Source: Acidobacteriota bacterium (GTDB taxonomy: Bacteria; Acidobacteriota; Vicinamibacteria; Marinacidobacterales; Marinacidobacteraceae). Taken from it: a stretch of 40,316 bases of DNA. Where the stretch lies: positions 1 to 40,316 of the forward strand of contig JAJEIY010000064.1 in assembly GCA_022828085.1 (NCBI GenBank), written 5' to 3'. The position numbers and the translations under genes were made by a program. The notes under the pieces were generated by a model. It was not told where the DNA came from. It did no database searches and was given only the letters and a program-made list of their open reading frames with translations. Positions 15,644-23,962 of the stretch are shown piece by piece; position 1 is the first letter of the stretch, and every line of letters starts with the position of its first letter.

Positions 15644-17181
15644 TCTTCTTGTGCTCCTTCGGCGGCGTCCGCCTTGGCCGTCTCGCGGATCATGAGGAAA
15701 TAGGCGCGGACCAGAGGCCGGAGCCCGGTGGGGATCGGCCGGGTCCGGGAGACATTCTCGTCGGCGTACTCGGCAAGGGAGCTGACCGAGTCGTAGGCGA
15801 CGGTCGCCTCCTCGCGGCGGCTCTGCCGCTCGATCATCTGCTCCGGGACCGGCTCCTCATCGAGGGGAGCCGGGATCGCCTCCATCTCGAGCTGGACCTC
15901 GAGGCTGGTGGCGGCGCCGAACACCTCGGACTCACCGCCTCCGCCCGGGCCGGTCATGTTCCCCGCCGGGCCGGCGTCCATCGGAATCGGCGCTCCCATC
16001 TGGCCCTCCGCGGCCATCATCTGCACCTGCCCCGAAAGGCCGGCCGCTCCCTGGGGCATTCCCGCGGCGGGTTCACCGCCTTCCCCGGCCTGGGGCTGTC
16101 CCCCTTCCCCATCGCCGGGGAACGGCATCTGCTGCGCTTCGCCCTGGCCCTGGCCGTTCATCGCCTGGCCGTCCATCGCCTGCATGTTCTCGGCGAGCTG
16201 CTGGAGGGCCTCGTCGGCGCTCAACCCGCCCTCCATCAGCTCCATCATCTCCGCGGCGGCCGCGCTCAACGCGTCGCCATCCGCTCCCTGCTCGAGCGAT
16301 TCGAGAAGCGCCTGGAGTTCCTCCGGCGTGTTCGCGGAGCGCATGGCCTCGGTGAGGCTCTCCAGCCATTCGGCGGCGGTGAGCGAGTCCGCGTCCATGG
16401 CCTCCGCGAGTCCCGCGAGCGCGGCGGAAACCTCCTCACTCGTCTCCTGCAGCGCCCGTTCCTCCATCGCCGCGGTCAGCGCCGCCTGGAGCGCGTCCAG
16501 GTCGTCCGCGGACTCGTCGGGAAGCCGCAGCTCACCGGCGCGCAGCTCGGCCAGGATCTCCTCGGGCGAGCGGGCTTCCACCCGCGCGTCCGCGGCGTCC
16601 TCGAACGCGTCCGGCCCCGCCGCGGGATCCTCTCCCGCGGGATCGCCGCCGAGACTGCCGAGTCCGGCGGCGATGCGGGCCCGGAGGGCCTCCGAAACCA
16701 GCGGCCCATGGGTGAAGGGGAGGATCACGGCGAGAGCGGCCAACGCGGCGGCCGCCGCGATGCTCGCCCGGGGAACGTGGAAGGGGAGGAGCTCCGCGGC
16801 GTCGAGCTCGTCGGCGCGCCGCCGGGCGCGCTCGATCTGGTGGACTTCCCACCCGGTCGGCGACGACGCGGCGGAGAACCACTGCGCCGACGTGAGTTCG
16901 TCGTGCAGGCCGCCGGCGCGGTCCCCGGCGGCGGCCGCTCGCCCGAGCCCGGCGCCGGCCCGGAAACCGGACAGACCGCGGTAGAGAAGGGCCGCGACCC
17001 CCACGGCCGCCACCAGCACCGGGAGCCAGGGGATGCCGTCCCCCACGAGCCGCGGGAGGAACAGCGCCAGGGCGACCGCCCCCGCCACGAAGGCGAACTC
17101 CCGCACCAGTCCCAGGACCCGCAGCCGGAGATCCAACCGCCGGAGGAGATCGTGGAAGGGAAGTTGCAGTGAATCGTTCAA
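15640..17181 (-). CDS. DUF4175-like membrane protein with Met/Gln/Gly-rich region
   Basis: 513 aa. Three membrane segments lie at about 26-44, 51-67 and 139-157. They are followed by a long acidic helical part (about 175-330) and a low-complexity Met/Gln/Gly/Pro-rich stretch (about 345-430). The C-terminus holds PIPTGLRPLVRAYFLMIRE. The topology and its place first in a moxR operon fit DUF4175-type proteins of such clusters. The low-complexity part is probably disordered. It overlaps moxR by 4 bases. The assignment rests on context and topology, not on a clear motif. Confidence 0.75.
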   Translation of the reverse strand: MNDSLQLPFHDLLRRLDLRLRVLGLVREFAFVAGAVALALFLPRLVGDGIPWLPVLVAAVGVAALLYRGLSGFRAGAGLGRAAAAGDRAGGLHDELTSAQWFSAASSPTGWEVHQIERARRRADELDAAELLPFHVPRASIAAAAALAALAVILPFTHGPLVSEALRARIAAGLGSLGGDPAGEDPAAGPDAFEDAADARVEARSPEEILAELRAGELRLPDESADDLDALQAALTAAMEERALQETSEEVSAALAGLAEAMDADSLTAAEWLESLTEAMRSANTPEELQALLESLEQGADGDALSAAAAEMMELMEGGLSADEALQQLAENMQAMDGQAMNGQGQGEAQQMPFPGDGEGGQPQAGEGGEPAAGMPQGAAGLSGQVQMMAAEGQMGAPIPMDAGPAGNMTGPGGGGESEVFGAATSLEVQLEMEAIPAPLDEEPVPEQMIERQSRREEATVAYDSVSSLAEYADENVSRTRPIPTGLRPLVRAYFLMIRETAKADAAEGAQEE

Positions 17182-17283
17182 GGGATTACCCCGCCCACCG
17201 AACCCGCCGGTGGACAGAATTTGCGGAGTTTATTCGCTCGGGATTGCCTCCCGCCACTCCCGGGGCGGGAGCGGCTGCGCGGG

Positions 17284-18360
17284 TCAGGACCGGTCGAACC
17301 GGGCGCAGTAGACGGGGGCGAGTTCCGCGGTTACCAGATCCCAGGAATCGCCGAGATCCTCGGAGATCCAGAGCGCTCCCGTGGTCGTGGCCATGGCCAG
17401 GACCGCCTCGCCAGGATGGGCGTCGAGACCGTGGCGGTACACCACCGCAAAGGAATCGCCCTCGGGCAGGCCGCGGCCCACCGGCTCCCAGCTCGCTCCG
17501 CCGTCCCGCGTGCGCGCCACCACCATCCGGCGATCTACGGGAACGCGGCATTCGTCCTTGACCAGGGGAACGCTCCAGGCGACCTGCGGATCGCCCGGGT
17601 GGGCGGCGACCGCAAACCCGAAGGACGAGGGCGGCACGTCGAGGCTGGTCCAGGTCTCGCCTCCGTCGTCGGAGCGGAAGAAGCCGTTGTGGTGCTGGCA
17701 CCAGATCCGGCGGCGGTCCCCGTCGCACCACGCGAGCCGGTGCGGATCCTGGATGGCGGGGTCCTCCCGCATCTCGGGCGGCATGTATTCCGCGAACATG
17801 CCCTCGGTCCGGACTCGCCAGGATTCGCCGGCGTCCTCGCTGATCCAGACGCCGCCGCAGGAAATCCCGGCGACCACGCGATTGCCGTCCGGCGCCACCA
17901 GCACCGAGTGGATTCCGGGATGCGGATAGCCGCCGCCGAACCACCGCTCGCGGCTCGGCTGGTTCCACAGCGCCTCGTTCAGGGCCCAGGAACGGCCTCC
18001 GTCATCGGAACGGAAGAGTCCGCCGGGGATGGTTCCGCACCAGAGCGACCCGGGATCGGGACCGGCAGGCTCGAGGCACCAGAGGAGGTCCACCGAGGGC
18101 GCCTCCTCCGCCGATGCCTCCTGCTTCGCGTACGCCGGCGCCGGCAGTTCGGTGAACGAGGCGCCGCCGTCTTCCGAGACCCGGAGCTTGACGCCGAAGT
18201 GCCCCAGGTTGAGCGCCGCGTAGAGCCGCCCGTCACGCGGGTCGGGAAGCAACTGGGAGACCGGATCTCCGATGAAGGCGGTGCGTTCGCATCGCCAGTC
18301 TCCCCTTCCGCGGCGGCGAAGCGCGAGGTACCCCTTGCGGGTTCCCAGGTGGAGGAGCAT
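17284..18360 (-). CDS. BNR/sialidase-type beta-propeller protein
   Basis: 358 aa from ATG 18360, with GGAG-like bases not evident. It starts LLHLGTRKGYL with no signal peptide, so it is probably cytoplasmic. Asp-box/BNR motifs recur: SEDGGASFTEL, RSDDGGRSWAL, SEDAGESWRV, RSDDGGETWTS, TRDGGASWEP, SEDLGDSWDL. These give a six-bladed propeller related to exo-alpha-sialidases and YCF48-like proteins, but catalytic sialidase residues were not recognised. The MoaD-like gene lies 11 bases upstream. This propeller + MoaD pairing is, to my knowledge, recurrent in bacteria and suggests a joint function. Confidence 0.88.
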   Translation of the reverse strand: MLLHLGTRKGYLALRRRGRGDWRCERTAFIGDPVSQLLPDPRDGRLYAALNLGHFGVKLRVSEDGGASFTELPAPAYAKQEASAEEAPSVDLLWCLEPAGPDPGSLWCGTIPGGLFRSDDGGRSWALNEALWNQPSRERWFGGGYPHPGIHSVLVAPDGNRVVAGISCGGVWISEDAGESWRVRTEGMFAEYMPPEMREDPAIQDPHRLAWCDGDRRRIWCQHHNGFFRSDDGGETWTSLDVPPSSFGFAVAAHPGDPQVAWSVPLVKDECRVPVDRRMVVARTRDGGASWEPVGRGLPEGDSFAVVYRHGLDAHPGEAVLAMATTTGALWISEDLGDSWDLVTAELAPVYCARFDRS

Positions 18361-18371
18361 CGGTTGAGCGA

Positions 18372-18641
18372 TCAGCCTCCCGACAGCGCCTGCATGACGT
18401 GGATTTCCGCGCCCTCTCCGACCGCATCGCCAAGCGCCGTTCGGTCCCGGACGGGACGGCCGTCCACGTAGATCACGACGTGGGTTCGCAGGCGGCCCTG
18501 ATCGTCGAGGACGTAGGAGCGAAGGCCGGGGTTGTCGCGAAACACCCGGGAAAGCGCGTCCGACACCGTGTGGCCCTCGACCTCGGTGTTCTCTACGCGC
18601 AGGTGCCGCCGAAGGTTCGGTGTGAAATGAACGGACGGCAC
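18372..18641 (-). CDS. MoaD/ThiS-family ubiquitin-like protein with C-terminal Gly-Gly
   Basis: 89 aa with a GTG start at 18641. The beta-grasp fold is visible: FTPNLRRHL, the helix TVSDALSRVFRDNPGLRSYV, the strand HVVIYVDGRPV, and the end GAEIHVMQALSGG. The terminal GG is the site of adenylation and thiocarboxylation in MoaD, ThiS and SAMP-type modifiers. No moaE, thiG or E1-like gene is nearby, so a molybdopterin role is not supported by context. The immediate partner is a BNR propeller protein. Confidence 0.88.
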   Translation of the reverse strand: MPSVHFTPNLRRHLRVENTEVEGHTVSDALSRVFRDNPGLRSYVLDDQGRLRTHVVIYVDGRPVRDRTALGDAVGEGAEIHVMQALSGG

Positions 18642-18728
18642 GGAGAGGACTCGGAAGGGACGAGTGCTGGAATCCGGAGTCCGGAGTCCGCCTAGCGGGC
18701 CACGAGGTCACACGCCCCGCCGCCGTTC

Positions 18729-18815
18729 GCGGCGCAAGGCGCCGCGGTGGTGGGGTGTGGGGAGGGGTGTCCCCTCCCGACGAAGAACGAAGGTGCGAAT
18801 CGCACGGCGATTCGC
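18729..18815. other. Cluster of three perfect hairpins in an intergenic region
   Basis: Three hairpins follow each other: GCGGCGC/GCGCCGC around AAG (18729-18745), GGGAGGGG/CCCCTCCC around TGT (18760-18778) and GCGAATCG/CGATTCGC around CACGG (18795-18815). Together with the long inverted repeat at 18823-18913 they fill the gap between the DUF3014 gene and the MoaD-like gene, both on the minus strand. There is no open frame of note in the gap. It could be a dispersed repeat, an RNA element or a transcription barrier. Confidence 0.5.
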
Positions 18816-18822
18816 GCCTTCG

Positions 18823-18913
18823 GCCCGCGGAAGAAGCTCCCCGCCGCGTGGAAGGTCGCCACTCTGGGCGCCAACGTCATTTGGGGAGGGGGCGGGGTGC
18901 TTCTTCCGCGGGC
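18823..18913. repeat. 23-nt inverted repeat with 45-nt apex, MITE- or terminator-like
   Basis: 18823-18845 and 18891-18913 are reverse complements except for one central T/T mismatch: GCCCGCGGAAGAAGC then CCCCGCC on the left, GGCGGGG then GCTTCTTCCGCGGGC on the right. The right end includes the first base of the stop codon of the DUF3014 gene, so the hairpin begins exactly where that minus-strand gene ends. No T-tract follows. It is either a very stable 3' hairpin or the ends of a small non-autonomous element. Confidence 0.55.
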
Positions 18914-19782
18914 TAGAAGGGAGCCCCTCCGGCGCGGAGGCGCTCGGCGAGTCCGCGCGCCGCCTCCTGGACCTTGGCCTGGTTCTCGGGCCCGAACCGG
19001 AGCAGGTGCTTGCTCGCGTCGTCCTGGTCTTCGAGCGCGGGGTCGCGGTACTCGTAGCGCATGATCTGTTCGTCGAGCAGAACGGGCGGTTCGGGCACCG
19101 GGACCTCCGCGATCCGGTCGAGCGCCGCGAGCAGCGCCCCCGCGAACGTCCGGTCGGGACGGCCCAGCTCGGCGTAGGCGGCGTCGAGGATCGGCAGCAC
19201 TTCCCGGATCACCCGGGCCATCCCCGGGCTGTCGGCGCCCTCCAGCGCGGCCGCGACCGCGTCGTAGCGGGCGAACGCTGCCGGGTGGACGTGGAGTTCC
19301 GCTCCGTCCCCTTCGGCGCGGAAGGATCCCGTCGGTGACAGCGCGGCGAGCGCCCGCCGGGGAGAAATCCCGTCGGCGACGTTGTCCGTCGCCACGGCGA
19401 TGCGCCGCGCCAGGTCGTCGCCCAGGAGCCACGCCAGGGCGTCGGGATTGTCGGTGATCGCCGCAAACAGCGACCGGAGGAAGGGATCGCTCGCGTCAAG
19501 AGCCGGAAGTTCCGGCTCGGGTTCCTCGGGGGCGACCGGTTCGGGCTCGGCCTCCACGACGGGTGGCGGCGGGGGGGGAGGCTTGCCCGGACCGTAGACG
19601 AAGTACCAACCGGCTCCGGCGGCGATCAGTGCCGCCACCACGAGCGCCACCATCGTGTTGCGCCTCTTCCCGTCCGAAGCGGAATCGGCCGTTTCCGCTG
19701 CCGCCGCCCCCCCCTCGTCGGGGTCCTCGCCCCAATCGTCGTCTTCCTCGATTTCGTCCGCCCGCACTTCGTCGTCTGGCAT
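18913..19782 (-). CDS. DUF3014 domain membrane protein
   Basis: 289 aa. An acidic N-terminus (1-38) is followed by a basic patch and one membrane helix (44-64), then a run of seven prolines and a Pro/Glu linker. The DUF3014 domain begins LPALDASDPFLRSLF (about 92-106) and includes ARRIAVATDNVADG, the characteristic central motif. It is anchored in the inner membrane with the domain outside. Function of the family is unknown. A TATGAT box on the minus strand at 19849-19844 may be its promoter. Confidence 0.88.
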   Translation of the reverse strand: MPDDEVRADEIEEDDDWGEDPDEGGAAAAETADSASDGKRRNTMVALVVAALIAAGAGWYFVYGPGKPPPPPPPVVEAEPEPVAPEEPEPELPALDASDPFLRSLFAAITDNPDALAWLLGDDLARRIAVATDNVADGISPRRALAALSPTGSFRAEGDGAELHVHPAAFARYDAVAAALEGADSPGMARVIREVLPILDAAYAELGRPDRTFAGALLAALDRIAEVPVPEPPVLLDEQIMRYEYRDPALEDQDDASKHLLRFGPENQAKVQEAARGLAERLRAGGAPF

Positions 19783-19843
19783 CGTCGTACTCCCGGAAAT
19801 CAGCGGTCGCCACCGCCCGAATCAAGCCGCCGCGGCTCCATGG

Positions 19844-19849
19844 ATCATA
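19844..19849 (-). promoter_or_regulatory. Candidate -10 box of the DUF3014 gene
   Basis: TATGAT on the minus strand, 61 bases before ATG 19782, in otherwise GC-rich DNA. No convincing -35 hexamer was found. Confidence 0.3.
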
Positions 19850-19974
19850 CCCTTCGGGGGGCGGAGCGACCCTCGATTTTCCCGGAGCCTGCCGGGTCTT
19901 CCGCGCGATCGGGGCCCCCGCGGCGGCCGGGACGGCGCGATCCGGAGTCGCCGTCCCGCGCGCCCGCCGAGGAC

Positions 19975-19980
19975 TATCAT
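19975..19980 (+). promoter_or_regulatory. Candidate -10 box of the small membrane protein/msrB run
   Basis: TATCAT lies 48 bases before ATG 20029 and is followed by a locally AT-richer leader. No clear -35 hexamer at 17 bases. It could drive the plus-strand sulfur/methionine run. Confidence 0.3.
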
Positions 19981-20028
19981 GGGAGGCGGCGGGAGTTCAC
20001 AGTTCTTGTTCCGAAACCCTCCCGGACG

Positions 20029-20208
20029 ATGATCCGGATCCGCAACGTCGCCATCGTGGCGGTGCTCGCGACGGTGATCTACGCCCTGATTCCGGCCGCC
20101 CGGAAGGCGAGGTTCCTCGACAAGCTCCGGGAATTCGGACGGGCCCTGGTGTTGTCGCTCATCCTCTACTGGCTGCTCATCCTCGGCCGCGCGTATTTCG
20201 CGGGGTAG
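20029..20208 (+). CDS. Small two-helix membrane protein, unknown function
   Basis: 59 aa. Residues 7-22 (VAIVAVLATVIYALIP) and 38-57 (GRALVLSLILYWLLILGRAY) are hydrophobic, joined by a basic amphipathic loop (AARKARFLDKLREF). The frame is open well upstream, but ATG 20029 is the first plausible start that begins directly with the membrane segment. Its stop is 21 bases before msrB on the same strand, so it is likely co-transcribed. No family is recognised. Confidence 0.65.
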   Translation: MIRIRNVAIVAVLATVIYALIPAARKARFLDKLREFGRALVLSLILYWLLILGRAYFAG

Positions 20209-20229
20209 CCGCTCCCATCGGACACCACC

Positions 20230-20655
20230 ATGACCAAGCCCGGAAGGATCAGGAAGACAAGCGCGGAATGGCGCGCCCAACTGACTCCGGAACAGTTCGC
20301 CGTCACCCGCCGCGGCGCCACCGAACCGGCGTTCACGGGGGCCCACTACGGGAACCGCGCTGACGGGGAATACCGGTGCGTCTGCTGCGGAGCGCTCCTC
20401 TTCTCCTCGAAGGACAAGTACGACTCCGGGAGCGGCTGGCCGAGCTTCACGCGGCCCGCGGAGCGCGATGCGGCCGCTACCTCGGTGGACCGCAGTCTCG
20501 GCATGGTGCGCACCGAAGCGAGCTGCGCGCGCTGCGACGCTCACCTCGGCCACGTGTTCCCGGACGGCCCGCCGCAGGAGACCGGAGAGCGCTGGTGCAT
20601 CAACTCCGCAGCCCTCGACTTCCGCAGCTCGACATCAGGTGGCGACGATCGCTGA
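20230..20655 (+). CDS. msrB: Peptide-methionine (R)-S-oxide reductase
   Basis: 141 aa. All MsrB hallmarks are present: zinc cysteines Cys50/Cys53 (CVCC) and Cys99/Cys102 (CARC), the GSGWPSF substrate loop (67-73), HLGHVF (105-110) and catalytic Cys123 in [11 protein letters not shown]. The catalytic residue is Cys, not Sec. It reduces methionine-R-sulfoxide in proteins using thioredoxin. With no signal peptide it should be cytoplasmic. It overlaps the next gene by 17 bases and begins a run of sulfur and methionine genes. Confidence 0.96.
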   Translation: MTKPGRIRKTSAEWRAQLTPEQFAVTRRGATEPAFTGAHYGNRADGEYRCVCCGALLFSSKDKYDSGSGWPSFTRPAERDAAATSVDRSLGMVRTEASCARCDAHLGHVFPDGPPQETGERWCINSAALDFRSSTSGGDDR

Positions 20656-21391
20656 TCCGGTCATCGCCGCCCTGCTGCTCATTCCGGCAGGCTTCGTCGC
20701 GGGTGCGCTCAACACGGTCGCCGGCGGCGGATCGTTCCTGACCCTGCCGCTGCTGATCCTGTTGGGCCTGCCCCATACCGTCGCCAACGGCACGAACCGG
20801 CTCGCGATCCTGATCCAGACCGCCGGCGCCACCGCCGCCTTCCGCCGCGCCGACGTACTGCCGGTGGGCGTCCTCGTCCGGCTGGGCCTTGCGGCGGTCC
20901 TCGGTGCGGGCCTCGGCAGCACCCTGGCGGTGCACGTGGGGGAGACGGTCTTCCTGCGGTTCCTCTCCATCGTCATGGTGCTGTTCACGCTGTTCCCGCT
21001 CCTCCACGTCGACGCACCAACGGGAGAGGGACCACCCCGGACCGGGATCGGACTCCTCGCGGCATTCGTCGTCGTGGGGTTCTACGGCGGCTTCCTCCAG
21101 GCGGGGGTCGGGTTCCTCTCGCTCGGCGCCACCAGTTGGGCGGGGTACCGGCTGGTGGCCGGGAACGCGATCAAGGTGGCCTGCATCTTCCTGTTCTCCA
21201 TCGTGTCGCTCTCGGTGTTCGCCGCGAACGGGGTCGTGGACTGGGGGGTGGGCCTGGCGCTCGGCATCGGGACCTTTGCCGGGGCCCTCGTCGGCGCCCG
21301 GCTGACCCTCAAGGCCGGCGACCGGATCCTTCGCTTCATCGTGGCGGCCGCGACCCTCGCCTTCGCGGTCGCCCTGTGGCTGCGGACGTGA
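20639..21391 (+). CDS. TauE/SafE-family sulfite/sulfonate exporter-like permease
   Basis: 250 aa from GTG 20639, inside the end of msrB. Eight hydrophobic segments are apparent. The N-terminal motif [28 protein letters not shown] and the second-half repeat [18 protein letters not shown] are the paired family signatures. Members export sulfite, sulfoacetate or related anions across the inner membrane, and the substrate here is unknown. A position between msrB and metX suggests export of a sulfur oxyanion linked to methionine metabolism. Its stop overlaps the metX start (GTGA). Confidence 0.9.
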   Translation: MATIADPVIAALLLIPAGFVAGALNTVAGGGSFLTLPLLILLGLPHTVANGTNRLAILIQTAGATAAFRRADVLPVGVLVRLGLAAVLGAGLGSTLAVHVGETVFLRFLSIVMVLFTLFPLLHVDAPTGEGPPRTGIGLLAAFVVVGFYGGFLQAGVGFLSLGATSWAGYRLVAGNAIKVACIFLFSIVSLSVFAANGVVDWGVGLALGIGTFAGALVGARLTLKAGDRILRFIVAAATLAFAVALWLRT

Positions 21392-22599
21392 GCCGGCAAG
21401 CGGGGCGCCCGCGGCGGGAGCCGTGGGAGATCCCGGCGAACGCCGCTCCCCATCGCCGGCTGCGGCTGACCCCGCCGGGGCCCTTCACGCTCGAGAGCGG
21501 CGCCGTTCTGCCCGAGCTGGAGATCGCCTGCGAAACCTGGGGCGAACCCGCCCCGGACGGCGGGAATACCGTCCTGATCGCTCCGGCGCTCTCGGCCGAC
21601 GCGCACGCGGCCGGGCGCGGAGGAGGCGCGGAATCGGCCGTGGACGGGTTCGGGGCCGAGAGCGCCGCCGGGAACGAGGGCCTCGGCTGGTGGGATCCCA
21701 TGATCGGACCCGGCAAGGCGTTCGACACCGACCGGTTCCACGTGGTCTGCATGAGCCTCCTGGGCGGGTGCGGCGGCACAACCGGTCCGCTCAGCATCCG
21801 TCCGGACACCGGGCGCCCCTACGGGCCCGATTTCCCCGCGATCACCGTGGGGGACATCGTCCGGGCTTCCCGCTCCGGGCTCCACCAACTCGGGGTCCGC
21901 CGGTTGCGGGGAATCTCCGGCGGCTCGCTCGGGGGGATGCAGGCGTTCGAATGGGCGGCGGCGTTTCCGGACGAGGTGGACGCGGTCGTCGCCGTCGCGA
22001 GCACCCCCGGCCTCTCGGCCCAGGGCATCGGCTGGAACTGGATCGCGAGGAGCGCGATCGCGGGAGACCCGGCCTGGCGCGGGGGCCGCTACGCCGAGGA
22101 AGGAACCCGTCCGGTCCACGGCCTCGCCACCGCCCGCATGGTGGGGCACCTGACCTACCTCTCCGCGCCCGGCATGGAGACCAAATTCGGACGCCGCCTC
22201 CAGGAGCGGCGGGATTTCGCCGGCGACCTCCAGGCCGCGGACTTCCAGGTCGAGTCCTACCTCGTCCACCAGGCCGCGAAATTCAACCGGCGCTTCGACG
22301 CCAACGCCTACCTGTTCCTCTCCTACGCCCTCACGCGGTTCGATCTGGCCGAGCGCTACGGCGGCGGCGACCTCGAGGCGGCGGTGGACCGGTTCCGCTG
22401 CCGCACCCTGCTCCTCTCCTTCTCCTCCGATTGGCTATACCCTTCCGGCGACTCCCGAAGGCTCGCGGCCGCGCTCGAGGCCCGCCGGAAAAGCGTGGTC
22501 CACCACGAGATCGACACGACGTACGGGCATGACTCGTTCCTCCTGGAGGCGGGCCGCATGACCCCCCTCGTTCGCGGGTTTCTGGGTCTCTCGAGGTAG
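21388..22599 (+). CDS. metX: Homoserine O-acetyltransferase (MetX-type)
   Basis: 403 aa from GTG 21388. It is an alpha/beta hydrolase-fold acyltransferase with nucleophile Ser180 in GISGGSLGGMQ, the acid in SSDWLYP and the His in TYGHDSFL near the C-terminus. It also has the family segments GWWDPMIGPGKAFDTDRFHVVCMSLLGGCGGTTGP and NAYLFLSYALTRFD. A Gly/Ala/Ser-rich loop at about 76-96 is slightly longer than usual. It activates homoserine for methionine synthesis. An acyl donor of acetyl-CoA is presumed, although some MetX proteins use succinyl-CoA. metY follows 7 bases later. Confidence 0.94.
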   Translation: MSRQAGRPRREPWEIPANAAPHRRLRLTPPGPFTLESGAVLPELEIACETWGEPAPDGGNTVLIAPALSADAHAAGRGGGAESAVDGFGAESAAGNEGLGWWDPMIGPGKAFDTDRFHVVCMSLLGGCGGTTGPLSIRPDTGRPYGPDFPAITVGDIVRASRSGLHQLGVRRLRGISGGSLGGMQAFEWAAAFPDEVDAVVAVASTPGLSAQGIGWNWIARSAIAGDPAWRGGRYAEEGTRPVHGLATARMVGHLTYLSAPGMETKFGRRLQERRDFAGDLQAADFQVESYLVHQAAKFNRRFDANAYLFLSYALTRFDLAERYGGGDLEAAVDRFRCRTLLLSFSSDWLYPSGDSRRLAAALEARRKSVVHHEIDTTYGHDSFLLEAGRMTPLVRGFLGLSR

Positions 22600-22606
22600 A
22601 CGTCCC

Positions 22607-23962
22607 ATGAGCGACAAAGAAGTCGGCGCCGAGACCCGCGAGTTCGGCTTCGCCACCCGGGCGGTGCATGCCGGCGCCCGGCCCGAGCCGCACAGCGGGG
22701 CGCGCGCCACCCCCATCTTCCAGACCACCAGCTACGTGTTCGAGGACCCGGAGGCGGCGGCGGCCTATTTCAACCTCCAGGAGTACGGGAACACGTACTC
22801 GCGGATCATGAACCCCACGGTGGCGGCGTTCGAAGAGCGGATCGCGAACCTCGAGGGCGGCGTGGGCGCGGTCGCCTTCGCCTCGGGGCTCGCCGCCCAG
22901 GCGGGCGCGTTCTTCACCGCGCTCCAGCCCGGCGACCACGTGGTCGCGTCCCGGGCCCTTTACGGCGGCACCCTCACCCAGCTCAAGCATCTCGAACGCA
23001 AGCTGGGGTTCGAGGTCACGTTCGTGGACCCGGACGAGCCGGACAGCTGGAAAGGCGCCGTCCGTCCCGAAACCCGGCTGTTCTTCGGCGAAACGATCGG
23101 CAACCCCGGCGGCAACGTCCTCGACATCGAGGCCGTCGCGGCGATCGCGCACCGCCAGGGCGTGCCCCTCATGGTGGACAGCACGTTCGCGACCCCCTAC
23201 CTCTGCCGGCCCCTCGAGTGGGGGGCCGACATCGTGGTCCATTCGGCGACGAAGTTCATCGGCGGCCACGGGAACAGCATCGGCGGGGTGGTGGTCGAGT
23301 CGGGGCGGTTCCCGTGGGACAACGGCAAGTTTCCGGGGATCGCGGATCCGTCGCCGGCCTACCACGGCCTCGCGTTTCAGGCGACCTTCGGCGAGTACGG
23401 ATTCCTGATGAAGCTGCGCGCCGAAACGCTGCGGGACCTCGGGGCCTGCATGTCCCCGTTCAACGCCTTCCTTTTCGGGCTCGGAACCGAGACGCTGCCC
23501 CTCCGGATGGCGCGGCACACGGCGAACGCTCTGGAGATCGCGGCCTTCCTGGCCGGAAGGCCCGAGGTCGAGACGGTGGCGCACCCGGGACTCCCCGGGA
23601 GCCGCTACGCCGCGCTGGTGGCAAAGTACCTTCCCCGGGGAGCCGGCTCGGTGTTCTCCTTCGACCTGAAGGGAGGGCGCGCGGCGGGGACCCGGTTCAT
23701 TCGCGAGCTCAATCTCTTCTCCCATCTCGCGAACGTCGGCGATGCGAAGAGCCTGGTCATCCACCCGGCGAGCACCACCCACCGGCAACTCGACGACGAG
23801 GAACTCCGGGGCGCCGGAATCTCGCCGGGAACGATCCGCCTTTCGGTCGGCATCGAAGATCCGCGGGACCTGATCTGGGATCTGACCCGCGGCCTGGAAG
23901 CCGCGGCTGCCGAGCCGGCCGGCGACGAATCAAGCGAGGAGGCCGTGGCATGTCCTCTGTAG
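22607..23962 (+). CDS. metY: O-acetylhomoserine aminocarboxypropyltransferase (sulfhydrylase)
   Basis: 451 aa Cys/Met-metabolism PLP enzyme (fold type I). The PLP lysine is Lys216 in HSATKFIGGHGNSIGG. TRAVHAG at the N-terminus, NTYSRIMNPT, ASGLAAQ and the C-terminal VGDAKSLVIHPASTTH are typical of O-acetylhomoserine sulfhydrylases, which are about 430 aa. It uses sulfide (or methanethiol) to make homocysteine (or methionine) from the MetX product, giving a direct sulfhydrylation route. Its end overlaps the CoA-binding gene by 13 bases. Confidence 0.95.
   Translation: MSDKEVGAETREFGFATRAVHAGARPEPHSGARATPIFQTTSYVFEDPEAAAAYFNLQEYGNTYSRIMNPTVAAFEERIANLEGGVGAVAFASGLAAQAGAFFTALQPGDHVVASRALYGGTLTQLKHLERKLGFEVTFVDPDEPDSWKGAVRPETRLFFGETIGNPGGNVLDIEAVAAIAHRQGVPLMVDSTFATPYLCRPLEWGADIVVHSATKFIGGHGNSIGGVVVESGRFPWDNGKFPGIADPSPAYHGLAFQATFGEYGFLMKLRAETLRDLGACMSPFNAFLFGLGTETLPLRMARHTANALEIAAFLAGRPEVETVAHPGLPGSRYAALVAKYLPRGAGSVFSFDLKGGRAAGTRFIRELNLFSHLANVGDAKSLVIHPASTTHRQLDDEELRGAGISPGTIRLSVGIEDPRDLIWDLTRGLEAAAAEPAGDESSEEAVACPL

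Noticed and set aside
11729..15703. A 1324-codon open frame on the plus strand
   Set aside because: It lies antisense to gltX, BatA-like, DUF58 and moxR, all of which have clear domains. Its translation is Arg/Gly/Pro/His-rich, as expected of a shadow frame in high-GC coding DNA.
20210..21390. SAM riboswitch or T-box ahead of msrB or metX
   Set aside because: The gaps are only about 20 bases or are overlaps inside coding sequence, so there is no room for such an RNA.
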